Below are positions 1 to 9,234 of a DNA stretch of 64,000 nt, piece by piece (position 1 is the stretch's first letter; each line of letters starts with the position of its first letter). This DNA is from Streptococcus cristatus. Its GTDB lineage: Bacteria > Bacillota > Bacilli > Lactobacillales > Streptococcaceae. The stretch is taken from positions 184,523-248,522 of the forward strand of contig NZ_VSJJ01000001.1 in assembly GCF_008369405.1 (NCBI RefSeq). Direction: 5' to 3'. Made by a program: the position numbers and the translations under genes. A model generated the notes under the pieces. That model searched no databases, was not told the DNA's origin, and saw only the letters and a program-made list of their open reading frames with translations.

Positions 1-499
1 AGCAGTTATTCTGCCTCCTGACTGTAAAATCAAGGGGCTGAATGACAGTAAAAAGATTCCTAAGAAAAAGCATGAGGAAATTTATCAAGCAGTGCTAGAT
101 CAGGCCTTAGCCGTTGGCTTGGGGATTATGGACAATCAAACGATTGACCGAGTCAATATCTATGAAGCGACCAAGCTAGCCATGACAGAAGCGGTAGCCC
201 AGCTCAAGATTAAGCCAGATTACCTCTTGATTGACGCGATGAAGTTAGACTTGCCCTTGCCTCAGCAGTCAATTATTAAGGGCGATGCCAATTCCCTGTC
301 CATCGCAGCGGCTTCTATCGTAGCCAAGGTGACGAGGGACAAGATGATGGCGGAATTTGATCAGGTTTATCCGGGCTACGACTTTGCCCAAAATGCCGGC
401 TATGGCACCAAGCTGCATCTGGAAGGGCTGGAAAAATATGGTATCACACCGATTCACCGTAGAAGCTTCGAACCGATTAAATCCATGATAAATTCATAA
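1..499 (+). CDS. rnhB: Ribonuclease HII, 3' part (cut by window start)
   Basis: Cleaves the RNA strand of RNA-DNA hybrids and removes single ribonucleotides misincorporated in DNA. The reading frame is open from base 2, so the gene starts outside the window; about 165 codons are visible. Visible family features are the GLNDSKK segment near the left edge, the catalytic-acid segment [11 protein letters not shown], and the [21 protein letters not shown] block typical of RNase HII. The C-terminus ends normally after a GTKLHLEGL segment. It is followed after 29 bp by an acetyltransferase gene on the same strand. The N-terminal active-site acidic residues lie outside the window. Confidence 0.93.
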   Translation, partial: AVILPPDCKIKGLNDSKKIPKKKHEEIYQAVLDQALAVGLGIMDNQTIDRVNIYEATKLAMTEAVAQLKIKPDYLLIDAMKLDLPLPQQSIIKGDANSLSIAAASIVAKVTRDKMMAEFDQVYPGYDFAQNAGYGTKLHLEGLEKYGITPIHRRSFEPIKSMINS

Positions 500-528
500 G
501 AAATCCTAATCGTAATGAGGAGACAAGT

Positions 529-1092
529 ATGACCAGTGAATACCAAAAAATGATTGCAGGGGAGAACTACAGTCCTCAGGATCCTGAATTGAGAGGATTG
601 GCTGCTCGCTCGAGAGATTTTCAGTATCGTTTTAACCAAGAACGAGATGTTGAAAAACGCAGTGCTATTGCCAAGGAGTGGTTTGGCAGTACAGGGGAGA
701 ATCTTTGGTTGCATCCAGATTTGGTCTGTGATTATGGAGTTAACATTCACTTGGGGGAGAATTTCTATTCCAACTGGAATTTGACCATGCTGGATGTCTG
801 TCCTATTACCATTGGAAAGAATGCTATGCTGGGTCCCAATTGCCAGTTTTTGACGCCGCTGCATCCACTTGATCCGGTGGAAAGAAATTCTGGTATTGAA
901 TACGGGGCGCCCATTAAGATTGGTGACAATTTCTGGGCTGGTGGCGGCGTAACGATTCTGCCAGGAGTGACGCTAGGAGATAATGTGGTAGTCGGAGCAG
1001 GTGCAGTTGTGACCAAATCATTTGGCGATAATGTAGTCCTAGCCGGCAATCCTGCTAAAATCATTAAGGAAATTCCTGTTCATGGAGAATAG
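529..1092 (+). CDS. maa: Maltose/galactoside-type sugar O-acetyltransferase
   Basis: Transfers an acetyl group from acetyl-CoA to a sugar hydroxyl in the cytoplasm; the physiological sugar is unknown. The 187-aa protein has the N-terminal mac domain (residues about 5-60, starting SEYQKMIAGENY) followed by left-handed beta-helix hexapeptide repeats (about 70-185), seen as repeating I/V-G-D/A-N units such as IGDNFWAGGGVTI and LGDNVVVGAGAVV. The catalytic His is in FLTPLHPLDP. A GGAGACA ribosome site precedes ATG. Length and order match maltose acetyltransferases of Firmicutes. A stem-loop terminator follows. Confidence 0.88.
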   Translation: MTSEYQKMIAGENYSPQDPELRGLAARSRDFQYRFNQERDVEKRSAIAKEWFGSTGENLWLHPDLVCDYGVNIHLGENFYSNWNLTMLDVCPITIGKNAMLGPNCQFLTPLHPLDPVERNSGIEYGAPIKIGDNFWAGGGVTILPGVTLGDNVVVGAGAVVTKSFGDNVVLAGNPAKIIKEIPVHGE

Positions 1093-1137
1093 AATAACTC
1101 AACCATTTTCTCAATAACTAATCGAATAAGAAACAAG

Positions 1138-1160
1138 GAACTGTATTGCAGTTCTTTTTT
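1138..1160 (+). terminator. Intrinsic terminator after acetyltransferase
   Basis: GAACTG and CAGTTC form a six-base-pair stem around a five-base loop, followed by six T. It separates the acetyltransferase from the competence-controlled dprA gene. Confidence 0.75.
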
Positions 1161-1169
1161 GAACTTTTT

Positions 1170-1177
1170 TACGAATA
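1170..1177 (+). promoter_or_regulatory. ComX (SigX) combox upstream of dprA
   Basis: The octamer TACGAATA is an exact match to the streptococcal combox/cin-box recognised by the alternative sigma factor ComX. It lies 7 bases before the GAGGTG ribosome site and 19 bases before the dprA ATG, preceded by a T-rich stretch as in other late competence promoters. Transcription from it would start just at or before the ribosome site. Its position before a known late competence gene makes it very likely functional. Confidence 0.88.
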
Positions 1178-1196
1178 AGAAAGTGAGGTGATAAAA

Positions 1197-2039
1197 ATGA
1201 ATAATTTTGAAATTTATAAAATGAAAAAAGCTGGCTTAACAAATCAACAGGTCTTAAATATCTTGAGATATGCAGAAAATAAAGAGGGAGAGCTATCTTT
1301 GCGAGACAAGGCAGTCGTCTCTGAGTGCCGCAATCCTGCTCTCTTTATGGAGAAGTACAAGCGGCTCGATCTGCAAGCTTTGAAGGAAGAGTTTGACCGA
1401 TTTCCATCCTTTTCTATTTTGGATGATGTTTACCCTTGGGATTTATGCGAGATTTATGATGCACCGACTTTACTATTTTATCAAGGAAATTTAAATTTGT
1501 TAGAAATGCCCAAGATAGCCATTGTCGGTAGTCGAGACAGCAGTAAGCAGGGAAATGCTGCTGTGCAGAAAATCATTAAGGAGTTAAATAATGAGCTGGT
1601 TATCGTCAGCGGCCTGGCTCGTGGGATTGATACCGCAGCTCACATGGCTGCCCTGCAAAATGGTGGCCAAACTATTGCTGTCATTGGAACGGGGCTAGAT
1701 GTCTTCTATCCCAAGGCCAATCAAAAACTGCAGGCTTATATTGGCAAAAATCATTTATTGCTGACGGAGTATGGGCCAGGTGAGCAACCCTTGAAATTCC
1801 ATTTTCCAGAGCGAAATCGTATCATCGCTGGTCTCTGTCGAGGAGTCATTGTGGCAGAAGCCAAGATGCGCTCAGGCAGTCTGATTACTTGTGAGCGGGC
1901 AATGGAAGAGGGGCGGGATGTCTTTGCTATTCCAGGGTCAATTTTGGATGGAAGATCTGACGGCTGCCATCATTTGATTCAAGAGGGTGCAAAGTGCATT
2001 ACATCAGGCTCTGACGTCCTTTCTGAGTTCAAATTTTAA
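1197..2039 (+). CDS. dprA: DNA processing protein DprA (competence)
   Basis: Binds incoming single-stranded DNA during natural transformation, loads RecA and, in pneumococcus, helps shut competence off. The 280-aa protein has an N-terminal helical SAM-like region (1-100) and a Rossmann fold (about 105-280) with the diagnostic IVGSRDSSKQG, SGLARGIDTAAH and GSLITCERAMEEGRDVFAIPG segments. ATG at 1197 is chosen over an in-frame GTG at 1188 because GAGGTG (1185-1190) is then a well-spaced ribosome site and the N-terminus matches the pneumococcal protein. A combox directly upstream indicates ComX control. Confidence 0.95.
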   Translation: MNNFEIYKMKKAGLTNQQVLNILRYAENKEGELSLRDKAVVSECRNPALFMEKYKRLDLQALKEEFDRFPSFSILDDVYPWDLCEIYDAPTLLFYQGNLNLLEMPKIAIVGSRDSSKQGNAAVQKIIKELNNELVIVSGLARGIDTAAHMAALQNGGQTIAVIGTGLDVFYPKANQKLQAYIGKNHLLLTEYGPGEQPLKFHFPERNRIIAGLCRGVIVAEAKMRSGSLITCERAMEEGRDVFAIPGSILDGRSDGCHHLIQEGAKCITSGSDVLSEFKF

Positions 2040-2069
2040 AATAAGTTTTCCTATAGAAATAGTTACGAG

Positions 2070-2098
2070 TTGACATCTATCAAAAAATAGTTTAAACT
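2070..2098 (+). promoter_or_regulatory. Sigma-A promoter of topA
   Basis: TTGACA (2070-2075), a 17-base spacer and TAAACT (2093-2098) give a near-consensus vegetative promoter, 35 bases before the topA start codon. Confidence 0.75.
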
Positions 2099-2132
2099 CT
2101 ATGAGATTTATTTCTTATAGAAGGTGTCTAAT

Positions 2133-4217
2133 TTGGTAACAAAAACAAAGAAAAAGTCTGCGGTCAAGAAAAATCTTGTTATCGTAGAGTCGCCTGCCAA
2201 GGCAAAAACAATAGAAAAATATCTGGGACGAAACTATAAGGTTCTGGCCAGTGTGGGGCATATTCGCGACCTGAAAAAGTCTACCATGTCCATCGATTTT
2301 GAGAACAACTATGAGCCACAATACATCAATATTCGTGGTAAGGGTCCTTTGATTAATGACTTAAAAAAAGAAGCCAAGAAAGCCAAGCAAGTCTTTCTAG
2401 CAAGTGACCCGGACCGCGAAGGAGAAGCTATTTCTTGGCATCTGGCCCACATTCTCGATCTAGATGAAAAAGAGAAAAACCGTGTCGTTTTCAACGAAAT
2501 TACCAAAGATGCGGTCAAGAATGCTTTTAAAGAGCCACGTCAGATTGATATGGATTTGGTCAATGCCCAGCAAGCTCGTCGGGTTCTGGACCGTTTGGTT
2601 GGTTACTCCATTTCTCCTATTCTTTGGAAGAAAGTCAAAAAGGGCCTATCAGCTGGTCGGGTGCAGTCTGTCGCCCTCAAGCTGATTATCGACCGGGAAA
2701 ATGAAATCAATACCTTCAAACCTGAAGAATACTGGACAATTGACGGAACCTTCAAAAAAGGAACTCGTCAGTTTCAGGCTAGCTTCTACGGCATGAATGG
2801 CAAGAAGATGAAGCTGACCAACAACGATGAGGTCAAAGAAGTTCTGTCTCACCTCAAGGGTGATGACTTTACTGTCGACAGCGTTGAAAAGAAGGAGCGT
2901 CGACGCAATGCTCCGCTACCCTACACGACCTCCTCTATGCAGCAGGATGCCGCTAATAAGATTAATTTCCGAACTCGTAAGACCATGATGGTGGCTCAGC
3001 AGCTTTATGAAGGGATTAATATCGGTTCTGGCGTACAAGGTCTCATTACCTATATGCGTACCGACTCGACTCGTATCAGCCCTGTGGCGCAAAATGAAGC
3101 AGCAAGCTTTATCACAGATAAATTTGGTGCTAAATATTCCAAACATGGCAGCAAGGCTAAGAACGCCTCTGGCGCTCAAGATGCCCACGAAGCCATTCGT
3201 CCTTCCAGCGTTTTCAATACACCGGAAAGTATGGCAAAGTATCTGGATAAGGATCAACTTAAGCTCTATACGCTGATTTGGAACCGCTTTGTTGCCAGCC
3301 AAATGACTGCAGCAGTCTTTGATACAATGAATGTCAAGCTGGGGCAAAATGGTGTCCAATTTGCAGCTAATGGCAGTCAGGTCAAGTTTGATGGTTATCT
3401 GGCTATTTACAACGACTCTGACAAGAATAAAATGCTGCCAGATATGGAAAAGGGCGATACCGTCAAACGTGTCAATACCAATCCAGAACAGCACTTTACC
3501 CAGCCGCCTGCACGTTATTCTGAAGCAACTCTCATCAAAACCTTGGAAGAAAATGGTGTTGGCCGGCCGTCTACCTATGCACCGACCATTGAAACTATTC
3601 AGAAACGATATTACGTTAAGCTAGTTTCCAAGCGCTTTGAGCCGACTGAACTAGGTGAGATTGTCAATTCGCTAATTGTCGAATTCTTCCCAGACATCGT
3701 AAATGTGAAATTTACAGCCGAAATGGAAGCAAAATTGGATGATGTAGAAGTTGGCAAAGAGCAGTGGCAGAAGATTATTGACGAATTTTACAAACCTTTT
3801 GAAAAGGAAGTAGCAAAAGCTGAGTCTGAGATGGAAAAAATCCAAATTAAGGATGAGCCAGCCGGTTTTGACTGTGAGGTCTGTGGCAGTCCCATGGTTA
3901 TCAAGTTGGGTCGATTTGGCAAGTTCTATGCTTGTAGTAATTTTCCAGACTGTCGTCACACTCAGGCTATCGTCAAGGAAATCGGCGTGACCTGCCCGCA
4001 ATGCCAGAAAGGTCAAGTTATCGAGCGTAAGACTAAGCGAAATCGCATTTTCTACGGCTGTGATCGTTATCCAGACTGTGATTTCACATCTTGGGACAAG
4101 CCGGTCGGACGTAACTGTCCAAAATGCGATCATTATCTGATTGAAAAGAAAGTTCGTGGTGGCGGTAAGCAAGTGGTCTGCAGCAATGGTGACTATCAAG
4201 AAGAAAAAGTGAAATAG
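2133..4217 (+). CDS. topA: DNA topoisomerase I
   Basis: Type IA topoisomerase that relaxes negative supercoils. The 694-aa protein has an N-terminal Toprim domain ([24 protein letters not shown]), the gate domains, and the active-site Tyr in [14 protein letters not shown] (about residue 305). Three C-terminal zinc ribbons follow. The first two keep four cysteines (CEVC/CSNFPDC; CPQC/CDRYPDC). The third reads CPKC then CSNG, so its fourth cysteine is a glycine. The start is a TTG at 2133: AGAAGGTG lies 6-13 bases upstream and would otherwise be read as an in-frame GTG start at 2124. Confidence 0.95.
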   Translation: MVTKTKKKSAVKKNLVIVESPAKAKTIEKYLGRNYKVLASVGHIRDLKKSTMSIDFENNYEPQYINIRGKGPLINDLKKEAKKAKQVFLASDPDREGEAISWHLAHILDLDEKEKNRVVFNEITKDAVKNAFKEPRQIDMDLVNAQQARRVLDRLVGYSISPILWKKVKKGLSAGRVQSVALKLIIDRENEINTFKPEEYWTIDGTFKKGTRQFQASFYGMNGKKMKLTNNDEVKEVLSHLKGDDFTVDSVEKKERRRNAPLPYTTSSMQQDAANKINFRTRKTMMVAQQLYEGINIGSGVQGLITYMRTDSTRISPVAQNEAASFITDKFGAKYSKHGSKAKNASGAQDAHEAIRPSSVFNTPESMAKYLDKDQLKLYTLIWNRFVASQMTAAVFDTMNVKLGQNGVQFAANGSQVKFDGYLAIYNDSDKNKMLPDMEKGDTVKRVNTNPEQHFTQPPARYSEATLIKTLEENGVGRPSTYAPTIETIQKRYYVKLVSKRFEPTELGEIVNSLIVEFFPDIVNVKFTAEMEAKLDDVEVGKEQWQKIIDEFYKPFEKEVAKAESEMEKIQIKDEPAGFDCEVCGSPMVIKLGRFGKFYACSNFPDCRHTQAIVKEIGVTCPQCQKGQVIERKTKRNRIFYGCDRYPDCDFTSWDKPVGRNCPKCDHYLIEKKVRGGGKQVVCSNGDYQEEKVK

Positions 4218-4257
4218 TTGTATTGTTCAATCTATTTTTAAAAATAAGGAACAGACT

Positions 4258-4752
4258 ATGATGGATAAATTTGTAGAATTTCTAAAAATCGCGTCTCAAC
4301 TGAACAAGATAGGAATTGTTCCACTGCTGATGGGTTCTCTAGGTCTGGAGCAGGTTACTGGACAAGACTGGCAAGCGCGGGATATCGACATTCACGTTCA
4401 TGGCGATGAGCGTGGCTGGGAAGCGCCTGATGAAGAGCGTATTTATGATATGGATAAGATTGAGCCCATGGTGGAGCGCTTGGGCTATCGCTTGGTCGAT
4501 TTGCACGAGCATGAATTTCAAAAAGAAGATCTATCTATTGAGTTTGGTGTCATGGAAACCTTGGAGGCTTTTTCAGGTGTACCAATAGTGGAGCTGACTC
4601 GAAGAGATGTAGAGGGTGTTGAATTTCTACTGCCAACTCCAGCGCAATTTCTGGCGATCTACCGTGCCTCTTCTCAAGATTCTTACCGAAATGATAATAA
4701 CAATCATAAGGATTTTGCTAAGATTGCTTATTTAGAAAAAATGACAGAATGA
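4258..4752 (+). CDS. Nucleotidyltransferase-fold protein, unknown role
   Basis: A 164-aa cytoplasmic protein with LLMGSLGLEQ near residue 25 and RDIDIHVHGDE near 45, which resembles the GS...DxD signature of polymerase-beta-type nucleotidyltransferases. A third acidic region (IEFGVMETLE) could supply the last metal ligand. Old annotations sometimes call relatives phosphoribosylanthranilate isomerase, which the sequence does not support. It has its own ribosome site (AAGGAAC) 41 bases after topA and is followed by a strong terminator, so it may be co-transcribed with topA. Substrate unknown. Confidence 0.6.
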   Translation: MMDKFVEFLKIASQLNKIGIVPLLMGSLGLEQVTGQDWQARDIDIHVHGDERGWEAPDEERIYDMDKIEPMVERLGYRLVDLHEHEFQKEDLSIEFGVMETLEAFSGVPIVELTRRDVEGVEFLLPTPAQFLAIYRASSQDSYRNDNNNHKDFAKIAYLEKMTE

Positions 4753-4754
4753 TG

Positions 4755-4786
4755 GACAGCCAGGAATCCTCCTGTCTGTCTTTTTT
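4755..4786 (+). terminator. Intrinsic terminator
   Basis: GACAG-CAGGA and TCCTG-CTGTC pair with one bulged base on each side, followed by six T. It ends the topA-side transcript before trmFO. Confidence 0.8.
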
Positions 4787-4799
4787 ACTATCTTTTTGT

Positions 4800-4805
4800 T
4801 ATAAT
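4800..4805 (+). promoter_or_regulatory. Probable -10 element of trmFO
   Basis: TATAAT lies 40 bases before the trmFO ATG. The matching -35 region (TGTCTT, 4777-4782) is weak and overlaps the preceding terminator arm. Confidence 0.45.
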
Positions 4806-4845
4806 GGTCAGAGTGAAAATCTAGAAATATCCAAGGGAGAGTATC

Positions 4846-6180
4846 ATGTCATCATCCTATATCAATGTTATCGGAGCTGGTCTTGCGGGCAGTGAAGCAG
4901 CTTACCAGATTGCCAAGCGCGGAATCCCAGTCAAACTCTATGAAATGCGGGGTGTCAAATCGACGCCTCAACACAAAACTGAAGACTTTGCAGAACTGGT
5001 CTGCTCTAACTCCCTGCGAGGAGATGCGTTGACCAATGCAGTCGGTCTGCTCAAAGAAGAAATGCGGCGGCTGGACTCGGTCATTTTAAGAGCTGCAGAA
5101 GCGACTCGGGTGCCGGCTGGTGGCGCTCTAGCGGTTGATAGAGAAGGTTTTTCGAAGATGGTAACGGAGCAAGTGACCAATCATCCATTGATTGAAGTCA
5201 TTCGTGAGGAAATCACTGAAATTCCAGAGGATGCCATCACAGTCATTGCGACAGGGCCTTTGACCAGCGATGCGCTAGCAGAAAAAATCCACGCGCTCAA
5301 TGGGGGCGATGGCTTTTATTTCTACGATGCAGCAGCACCAATCATTGATGTCAATACCATTGATATGACCAAGGTCTATCTCAAATCCCGCTATGATAAG
5401 GGCGAAGCAGCTTATCTCAATGCGCCCATGACCAAGCAAGAATTTATGGATTTCCATGATGCTTTGGTCAATGCTGAGGAAGCACCGCTCAATTCCTTTG
5501 AAAAAGAAAAATATTTTGAAGGCTGTATGCCAATTGAAGTTATGGCTAAGCGAGGCATTAAAACCATGCTTTATGGCCCGATGAAGCCGGTTGGTTTAGA
5601 ATATCCAGATGACTACCAAGGGCCTCGTGATGGAGACTTTAAGACGCCATACGCTGTGGTGCAGCTTCGTCAGGACAATGCAGCAGGCAGTCTTTACAAC
5701 ATCGTTGGCTTCCAAACTCATCTCAAGTGGGGCGAGCAAAAGCGGGTCTTTCAAATGATTCCTGGTCTTGAGAATGCAGAATTTGTCCGCTATGGTGTTA
5801 TGCACCGCAACTCTTACATGGACTCTCCAAACCTGCTGGAGCAGACTTTCCGCTCTAAGAAACAGCCCAATCTTTTCTTTGCTGGTCAAATGACTGGAGT
5901 TGAAGGTTATGTAGAGTCAGCAGCTTCTGGTTTGGTAGCAGGTATCAATGCCGCTCGACTCTCCAATGGAGAAGAAGCGCTTGTCTTTCCAGAAACAACA
6001 GCTATCGGTAGTTTGCCACATTATATCACTCATGCGGACAGCAAACATTTCCAGCCGATGAATGTTAATTTTGGTATCATCAAAGAGCTGGAAGGACCTC
6101 GGATTCGTGATAAGAAAGAGCGCTATGAGAAGATTGCTGAGCGGGCACTGGCAGATTTAACGCCCTATTTAGATAAGTAG
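4846..6180 (+). CDS. trmFO: tRNA (m5U54) methyltransferase, folate/FAD-dependent
   Basis: Makes ribothymidine at position 54 of the tRNA T-loop using methylene-tetrahydrofolate and FADH2. The 444-aa protein opens with a dinucleotide-binding motif ([11 protein letters not shown], residues 8-18) and keeps the two cysteines implicated in catalysis, in [10 protein letters not shown] (about 52) and [14 protein letters not shown] (about 227). A second FAD-contact motif, [19 protein letters not shown], lies near residue 345. Length fits the family (formerly gid). A GGGAG ribosome site precedes ATG, and a bidirectional-looking terminator follows. Confidence 0.95.
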   Translation: MSSSYINVIGAGLAGSEAAYQIAKRGIPVKLYEMRGVKSTPQHKTEDFAELVCSNSLRGDALTNAVGLLKEEMRRLDSVILRAAEATRVPAGGALAVDREGFSKMVTEQVTNHPLIEVIREEITEIPEDAITVIATGPLTSDALAEKIHALNGGDGFYFYDAAAPIIDVNTIDMTKVYLKSRYDKGEAAYLNAPMTKQEFMDFHDALVNAEEAPLNSFEKEKYFEGCMPIEVMAKRGIKTMLYGPMKPVGLEYPDDYQGPRDGDFKTPYAVVQLRQDNAAGSLYNIVGFQTHLKWGEQKRVFQMIPGLENAEFVRYGVMHRNSYMDSPNLLEQTFRSKKQPNLFFAGQMTGVEGYVESAASGLVAGINAARLSNGEEALVFPETTAIGSLPHYITHADSKHFQPMNVNFGIIKELEGPRIRDKKERYEKIAERALADLTPYLDK

Positions 6181-6203
6181 AGTAAGTTTTCCCTGAAAAT
6201 CTC

Positions 6204-6232
6204 AAAAAAGTTAGGTATTTCCTAACTTTTTT
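6204..6232 (+). terminator. Intrinsic terminator of trmFO
   Basis: AAAAAAGTTAGG and CCTAACTTTTTT form a perfect stem with a five-base loop; A and T runs on both sides would let it work in either direction. Confidence 0.85.
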
Positions 6233-6242
6233 ACTTAAATTG

Positions 6243-6251
6243 TGATATAAT
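6243..6251 (+). promoter_or_regulatory. Extended -10 promoter of hydrolase operon
   Basis: TGATATAAT is an extended -10 element directly after the trmFO terminator, giving a leader of about 30 bases before the ATG at 6288. No good -35 is visible. Confidence 0.55.
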
Positions 6252-6287
6252 AAATAAAAAATTTTGAAAATAGAAAGTTTTCTGAAA

Positions 6288-7112
6288 ATGAATAAATCCT
6301 ATTTCTATCTTGATATGAAAACCCATGAGTTGCTAGTTCCTTACACCAAACAAAAGCGGCGCGTGCGAGTGTTGCTTCCTAAAAACTATGAACAAGATAC
6401 TGAAAAGACCTATCCTGTCGTTTATTTTCACGATGGCCAAAATGTCCTTTATAGCAAGGAGTCTTTCAGTGGCCATTCTTGGAAAGTGATTCCAACAATC
6501 AAGCGTAATCCCGATATTGAAAAAATGATAGTCGTGGCAATTGACAATGATGGACCACGACGGATGGATGAGTATTCTGCTTGGAAGTTCCAAGAGTCCA
6601 ATATTCCTGGCATGCAATTTGGTGGTAAGGGCACAGAGTACGCTGAGTTCGTCATGGATGTCGTCAAACCTTTTATCGACGAAAACTATCGGACGAAGGC
6701 TGACCGCCAGCATACGGCTATGATTGGTTCCTCATTGGGTGGGAATATTACCCAGTTTATAGGCATTGAATATCAGGATCAGGTCGGCTGTCTGGGCGTT
6801 TTTTCATCAGCCAACTGGCTCCATCAGGAAGCTTTTGATCGCTATATAGAACGCCAGAAGTTGCACTCTGACCAGCGAGTTTTCATCTATGTCGGAACAG
6901 AGGAAGCTGATGATACTGATAAGACCCTCATGGCAGGCAATATCAAACAAGCCTACATTGATTCTTCGCTTAGTTATTACCGTCAGCTGATTGCTGCTGG
7001 TGTGGAGCTGGACAATCTCCACATCAAAATCCAGTCAGGAGCGATTCACAATGAAGTGGACTGGGCGGAAAATCTGCCCGACTGTTTCCGCTTTATCAGT
7101 GAAAAGTGGTAG
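6288..7112 (+). CDS. Esterase-family alpha/beta hydrolase (first of pair)
   Basis: A 274-aa cytoplasmic protein of the putative-esterase (esterase D / enterochelin-esterase-like) group. It shows VVYFHDGQN for the oxyanion-hole strand (about residue 46) and the nucleophile elbow GSSLGGN (about 150); an acid probably lies in the EEADDTD region and a C-terminal His in AIHNEVDW. No signal peptide. ATG at 6288 is preferred over a TTG at 6264 because it leaves a normal leader after the promoter, though its ribosome site (AGAAAG) is weak. First gene of a tight three-gene operon with another hydrolase and an ATP-grasp ligase. Substrate unknown. Confidence 0.75.
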   Translation: MNKSYFYLDMKTHELLVPYTKQKRRVRVLLPKNYEQDTEKTYPVVYFHDGQNVLYSKESFSGHSWKVIPTIKRNPDIEKMIVVAIDNDGPRRMDEYSAWKFQESNIPGMQFGGKGTEYAEFVMDVVKPFIDENYRTKADRQHTAMIGSSLGGNITQFIGIEYQDQVGCLGVFSSANWLHQEAFDRYIERQKLHSDQRVFIYVGTEEADDTDKTLMAGNIKQAYIDSSLSYYRQLIAAGVELDNLHIKIQSGAIHNEVDWAENLPDCFRFISEKW

Positions 7113-7138
7113 GAAAAGAAGCAAAAAGGAGAAAAGAA

Positions 7139-7879
7139 ATGCATGTAGAATTTTTAAGTCATTGGAGCGGTCATTTGAACCGTGAAATGTATGTCAATCG
7201 TTACGGTCATGCTGGAATTCCAGTGGTAGTCTTTGCTTCGTCAGGTGGTTCTCACAACGAATATGCTGATTTCGGCATGATTGAAGCCTGCTCTTGGTTC
7301 ATCGAGACAGGGAAGGTGCAATTTTTCACCTTGAGCAGCGTAGATAGCGAAAGCTGGCTAGCTGACTGGAAACATCCCCATGACCGTGCTGAGATGCACC
7401 GTGCTTATGAGCGTTATGTTATTGAAGAAGCGATTCCCTTTATCAAACACAAGACAGGCTGGTTTAACCCAATGATGACGACAGGCTGCTCTATGGGGGC
7501 TTATCATGCTGTCAATTTCTTCCTCCAGCATCCAGATGTTTTCAATAAAGTGATTGCCCTCAGTGGTGTCTATGACGCACGCTTCTTTGTTGGTGACAAT
7601 TTGAACGACGAAGCCATTTATCAAAACTCGCCAGCTGACTATATTTGGAACCAAAATGATGGTTGGTTTATTGACCGCTATCGACAGGCTGATATTATTG
7701 TTTGTACTGGTTTAGGCGACTGGGAGCAGGATGGTCTTCCTTCATTCTATACACTGAAAGAAGCCTGCGAGCACAAAAATATTCCAGCCTGGTTTGCTGA
7801 ATGGGGCCATGATGTGTCTCATGATTGGATTTGGTGGCGCAAGCAGATGCCTTATTTCTTGAGCCAGTTAAATCTCTAA
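7139..7879 (+). CDS. Esterase-family alpha/beta hydrolase (second of pair)
   Basis: A 246-aa hydrolase only distantly like the preceding gene. The nucleophile is in TTGCSMGAYHA (about residue 118), the oxyanion region VVVFASSGGSHNEY (about 30), and the likely catalytic His in AEWGHDVSHDW near the C-terminus. It is rich in Trp. ATG at 7139 is chosen over an upstream in-frame start at 7106 because AAAAGGAGAAAAG sits directly before it. It starts 26 bases after the first hydrolase and 27 bases before the ATP-grasp gene. Probably esterase/acyl- or amide-hydrolase; substrate unknown. Confidence 0.75.
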   Translation: MHVEFLSHWSGHLNREMYVNRYGHAGIPVVVFASSGGSHNEYADFGMIEACSWFIETGKVQFFTLSSVDSESWLADWKHPHDRAEMHRAYERYVIEEAIPFIKHKTGWFNPMMTTGCSMGAYHAVNFFLQHPDVFNKVIALSGVYDARFFVGDNLNDEAIYQNSPADYIWNQNDGWFIDRYRQADIIVCTGLGDWEQDGLPSFYTLKEACEHKNIPAWFAEWGHDVSHDWIWWRKQMPYFLSQLNL

Positions 7880-7906
7880 AATGTTAAGTAGAAAGGAAGT
7901 CTTACT

Positions 7907-9073
7907 ATGAATTATATTGTTATTTCACCTTATTATCCGGAAAATTTCCAGCAGTTTACGATTGAGCTGGCTAACAAGGGCATTAGAGTGCTTGGTATCG
8001 GACAGGAGCCCTATGAGCAGTTAGGTCCAGGCCTCCAGAACGCATTGACCGAGTATTTCCGTGTTGACAATTTGGAAAATCTGGACGAAGTGAAACGTGC
8101 GGTAGCCTTCCTTTTCTACAAACATGGACCGATTGACCGCATTGAATCCCACAATGAATACTGGCTGGAGCAAGATGCCCAATTGCGGGAACAATTTAAC
8201 GTTTTTGGAGCCAAACCGAATGACCTGAAAAAGACCAAGTTCAAGTCTGAAATGAAGAAACTCTTCCAGAAAGCTGGTGTGCCAGTCGTTCCAGGTCAGG
8301 TTGTTAAAAAACTATCGGATGTGGATCAAGCTGTCAAAAAAATCGGTCTGCCTCTGATTGCCAAGCCAGATAATGGAGTAGGGGCTGCAGCCACGTTTAA
8401 GATTGAAACAGCTGCTGATGTTGAGCATTTCAAAGCTGAGTGGGATCAGGAAACTGTCTATTTCTTTGAAAAATTTGTGACTTCTAGTGAGATTTGTACG
8501 TTTGATGGGCTGATTGATTCTGAGGGAAATATAGTCTTTTCAACGACTTTTGACTACGCCTATACCCCGCTAGACCTCATGCTTTATAAAATGGATAATT
8601 CTTACTATATCCTCAAGGAGATGGATCCAAAACTTCGTGCTTATGGCGAGGCCATCGTCCAAGCATTTGGCATGAAAGAGCGCTTTTTCCATATCGAGTT
8701 CTTCCGTCAAGACGGTGATTATATAGCTATCGAATACAATAATCGTCCAGCAGGTGGCTTTACCATCGATGTTTATAACTATGCTCATTCGATTGATCTC
8801 TATCGTGGATACGCGAATATTGTGGTGGGTGAGCCTTTCCCTGAGTCAGACGTAGAGCCATTATTCTGCTTGGCAACGTCTCGTCGCGCAAGCTCGCATT
8901 ATGCTTATTCAGAGGCGGATTTGCTAGAGAAATATCGGGATAATTTTAAAGTCAAAAAAGACATGCCAGCGGCCTTTGCAGAGTTGCAAGGAGACTATCT
9001 CTACATGCTGACCACTCCAAGTCGGGAGCAGATGGAAGAAATGATTGCTGACTTTGGAAAGAAAGCAGAATAG
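7907..9073 (+). CDS. ATP-grasp family ligase, unknown substrate
   Basis: A 388-aa ATP-grasp enzyme; such enzymes join a carboxylate to an amine or thiol through an acyl-phosphate. Residues 1-110 form a Rossmann-like pre-domain (IVISPYYPENFQQF), 115-190 the first lobe with the ATP-binding strand PLIAKPDNGVGAAATFK, and 190-310 the second lobe with the metal-binding EYNNRPAGG motif. It is closest by eye to the biotin carboxylase/carbamoyl-phosphate synthase-type grasp. The operon pairs it with two hydrolases, suggesting a make-and-cleave system for an amide or ester. Ribosome site AGAAAGGAAG. A terminator lies about 55 bases downstream. Confidence 0.8.
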   Translation: MNYIVISPYYPENFQQFTIELANKGIRVLGIGQEPYEQLGPGLQNALTEYFRVDNLENLDEVKRAVAFLFYKHGPIDRIESHNEYWLEQDAQLREQFNVFGAKPNDLKKTKFKSEMKKLFQKAGVPVVPGQVVKKLSDVDQAVKKIGLPLIAKPDNGVGAAATFKIETAADVEHFKAEWDQETVYFFEKFVTSSEICTFDGLIDSEGNIVFSTTFDYAYTPLDLMLYKMDNSYYILKEMDPKLRAYGEAIVQAFGMKERFFHIEFFRQDGDYIAIEYNNRPAGGFTIDVYNYAHSIDLYRGYANIVVGEPFPESDVEPLFCLATSRRASSHYAYSEADLLEKYRDNFKVKKDMPAAFAELQGDYLYMLTTPSREQMEEMIADFGKKAE

Positions 9074-9129
9074 AACCATTCAAAAAATCTAGGAATAATA
9101 GTTTGTGAAATTGTTATTTTTGTTTCATC

Positions 9130-9162
9130 AATCAGCGTATCCATGCGATATGCTGATTTTTT
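9130..9162 (+). terminator. Intrinsic terminator of ATP-grasp operon
   Basis: ATCAGC-TAT and ATA-GCTGAT pair around a short loop, followed by a run of six T. Confidence 0.8.
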
Positions 9163-9189
9163 CTTTGTGAAAAAATCTGAGCAAAACTT

Positions 9190-9218
9190 TTGACAGTGCT
9201 TTCAACATTGGTTAGAAT
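9190..9218 (+). promoter_or_regulatory. Sigma-A promoter of dehydrogenase operon
   Basis: TTGACA (9190-9195), 17-base spacer, TAGAAT (9213-9218). Transcription from here leaves a 5' leader of about 147 bases before the E1-alpha start, which contains a small ORF. Confidence 0.8.
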
Positions 9219-9234
9219 AGAAGGGAAATAAATA

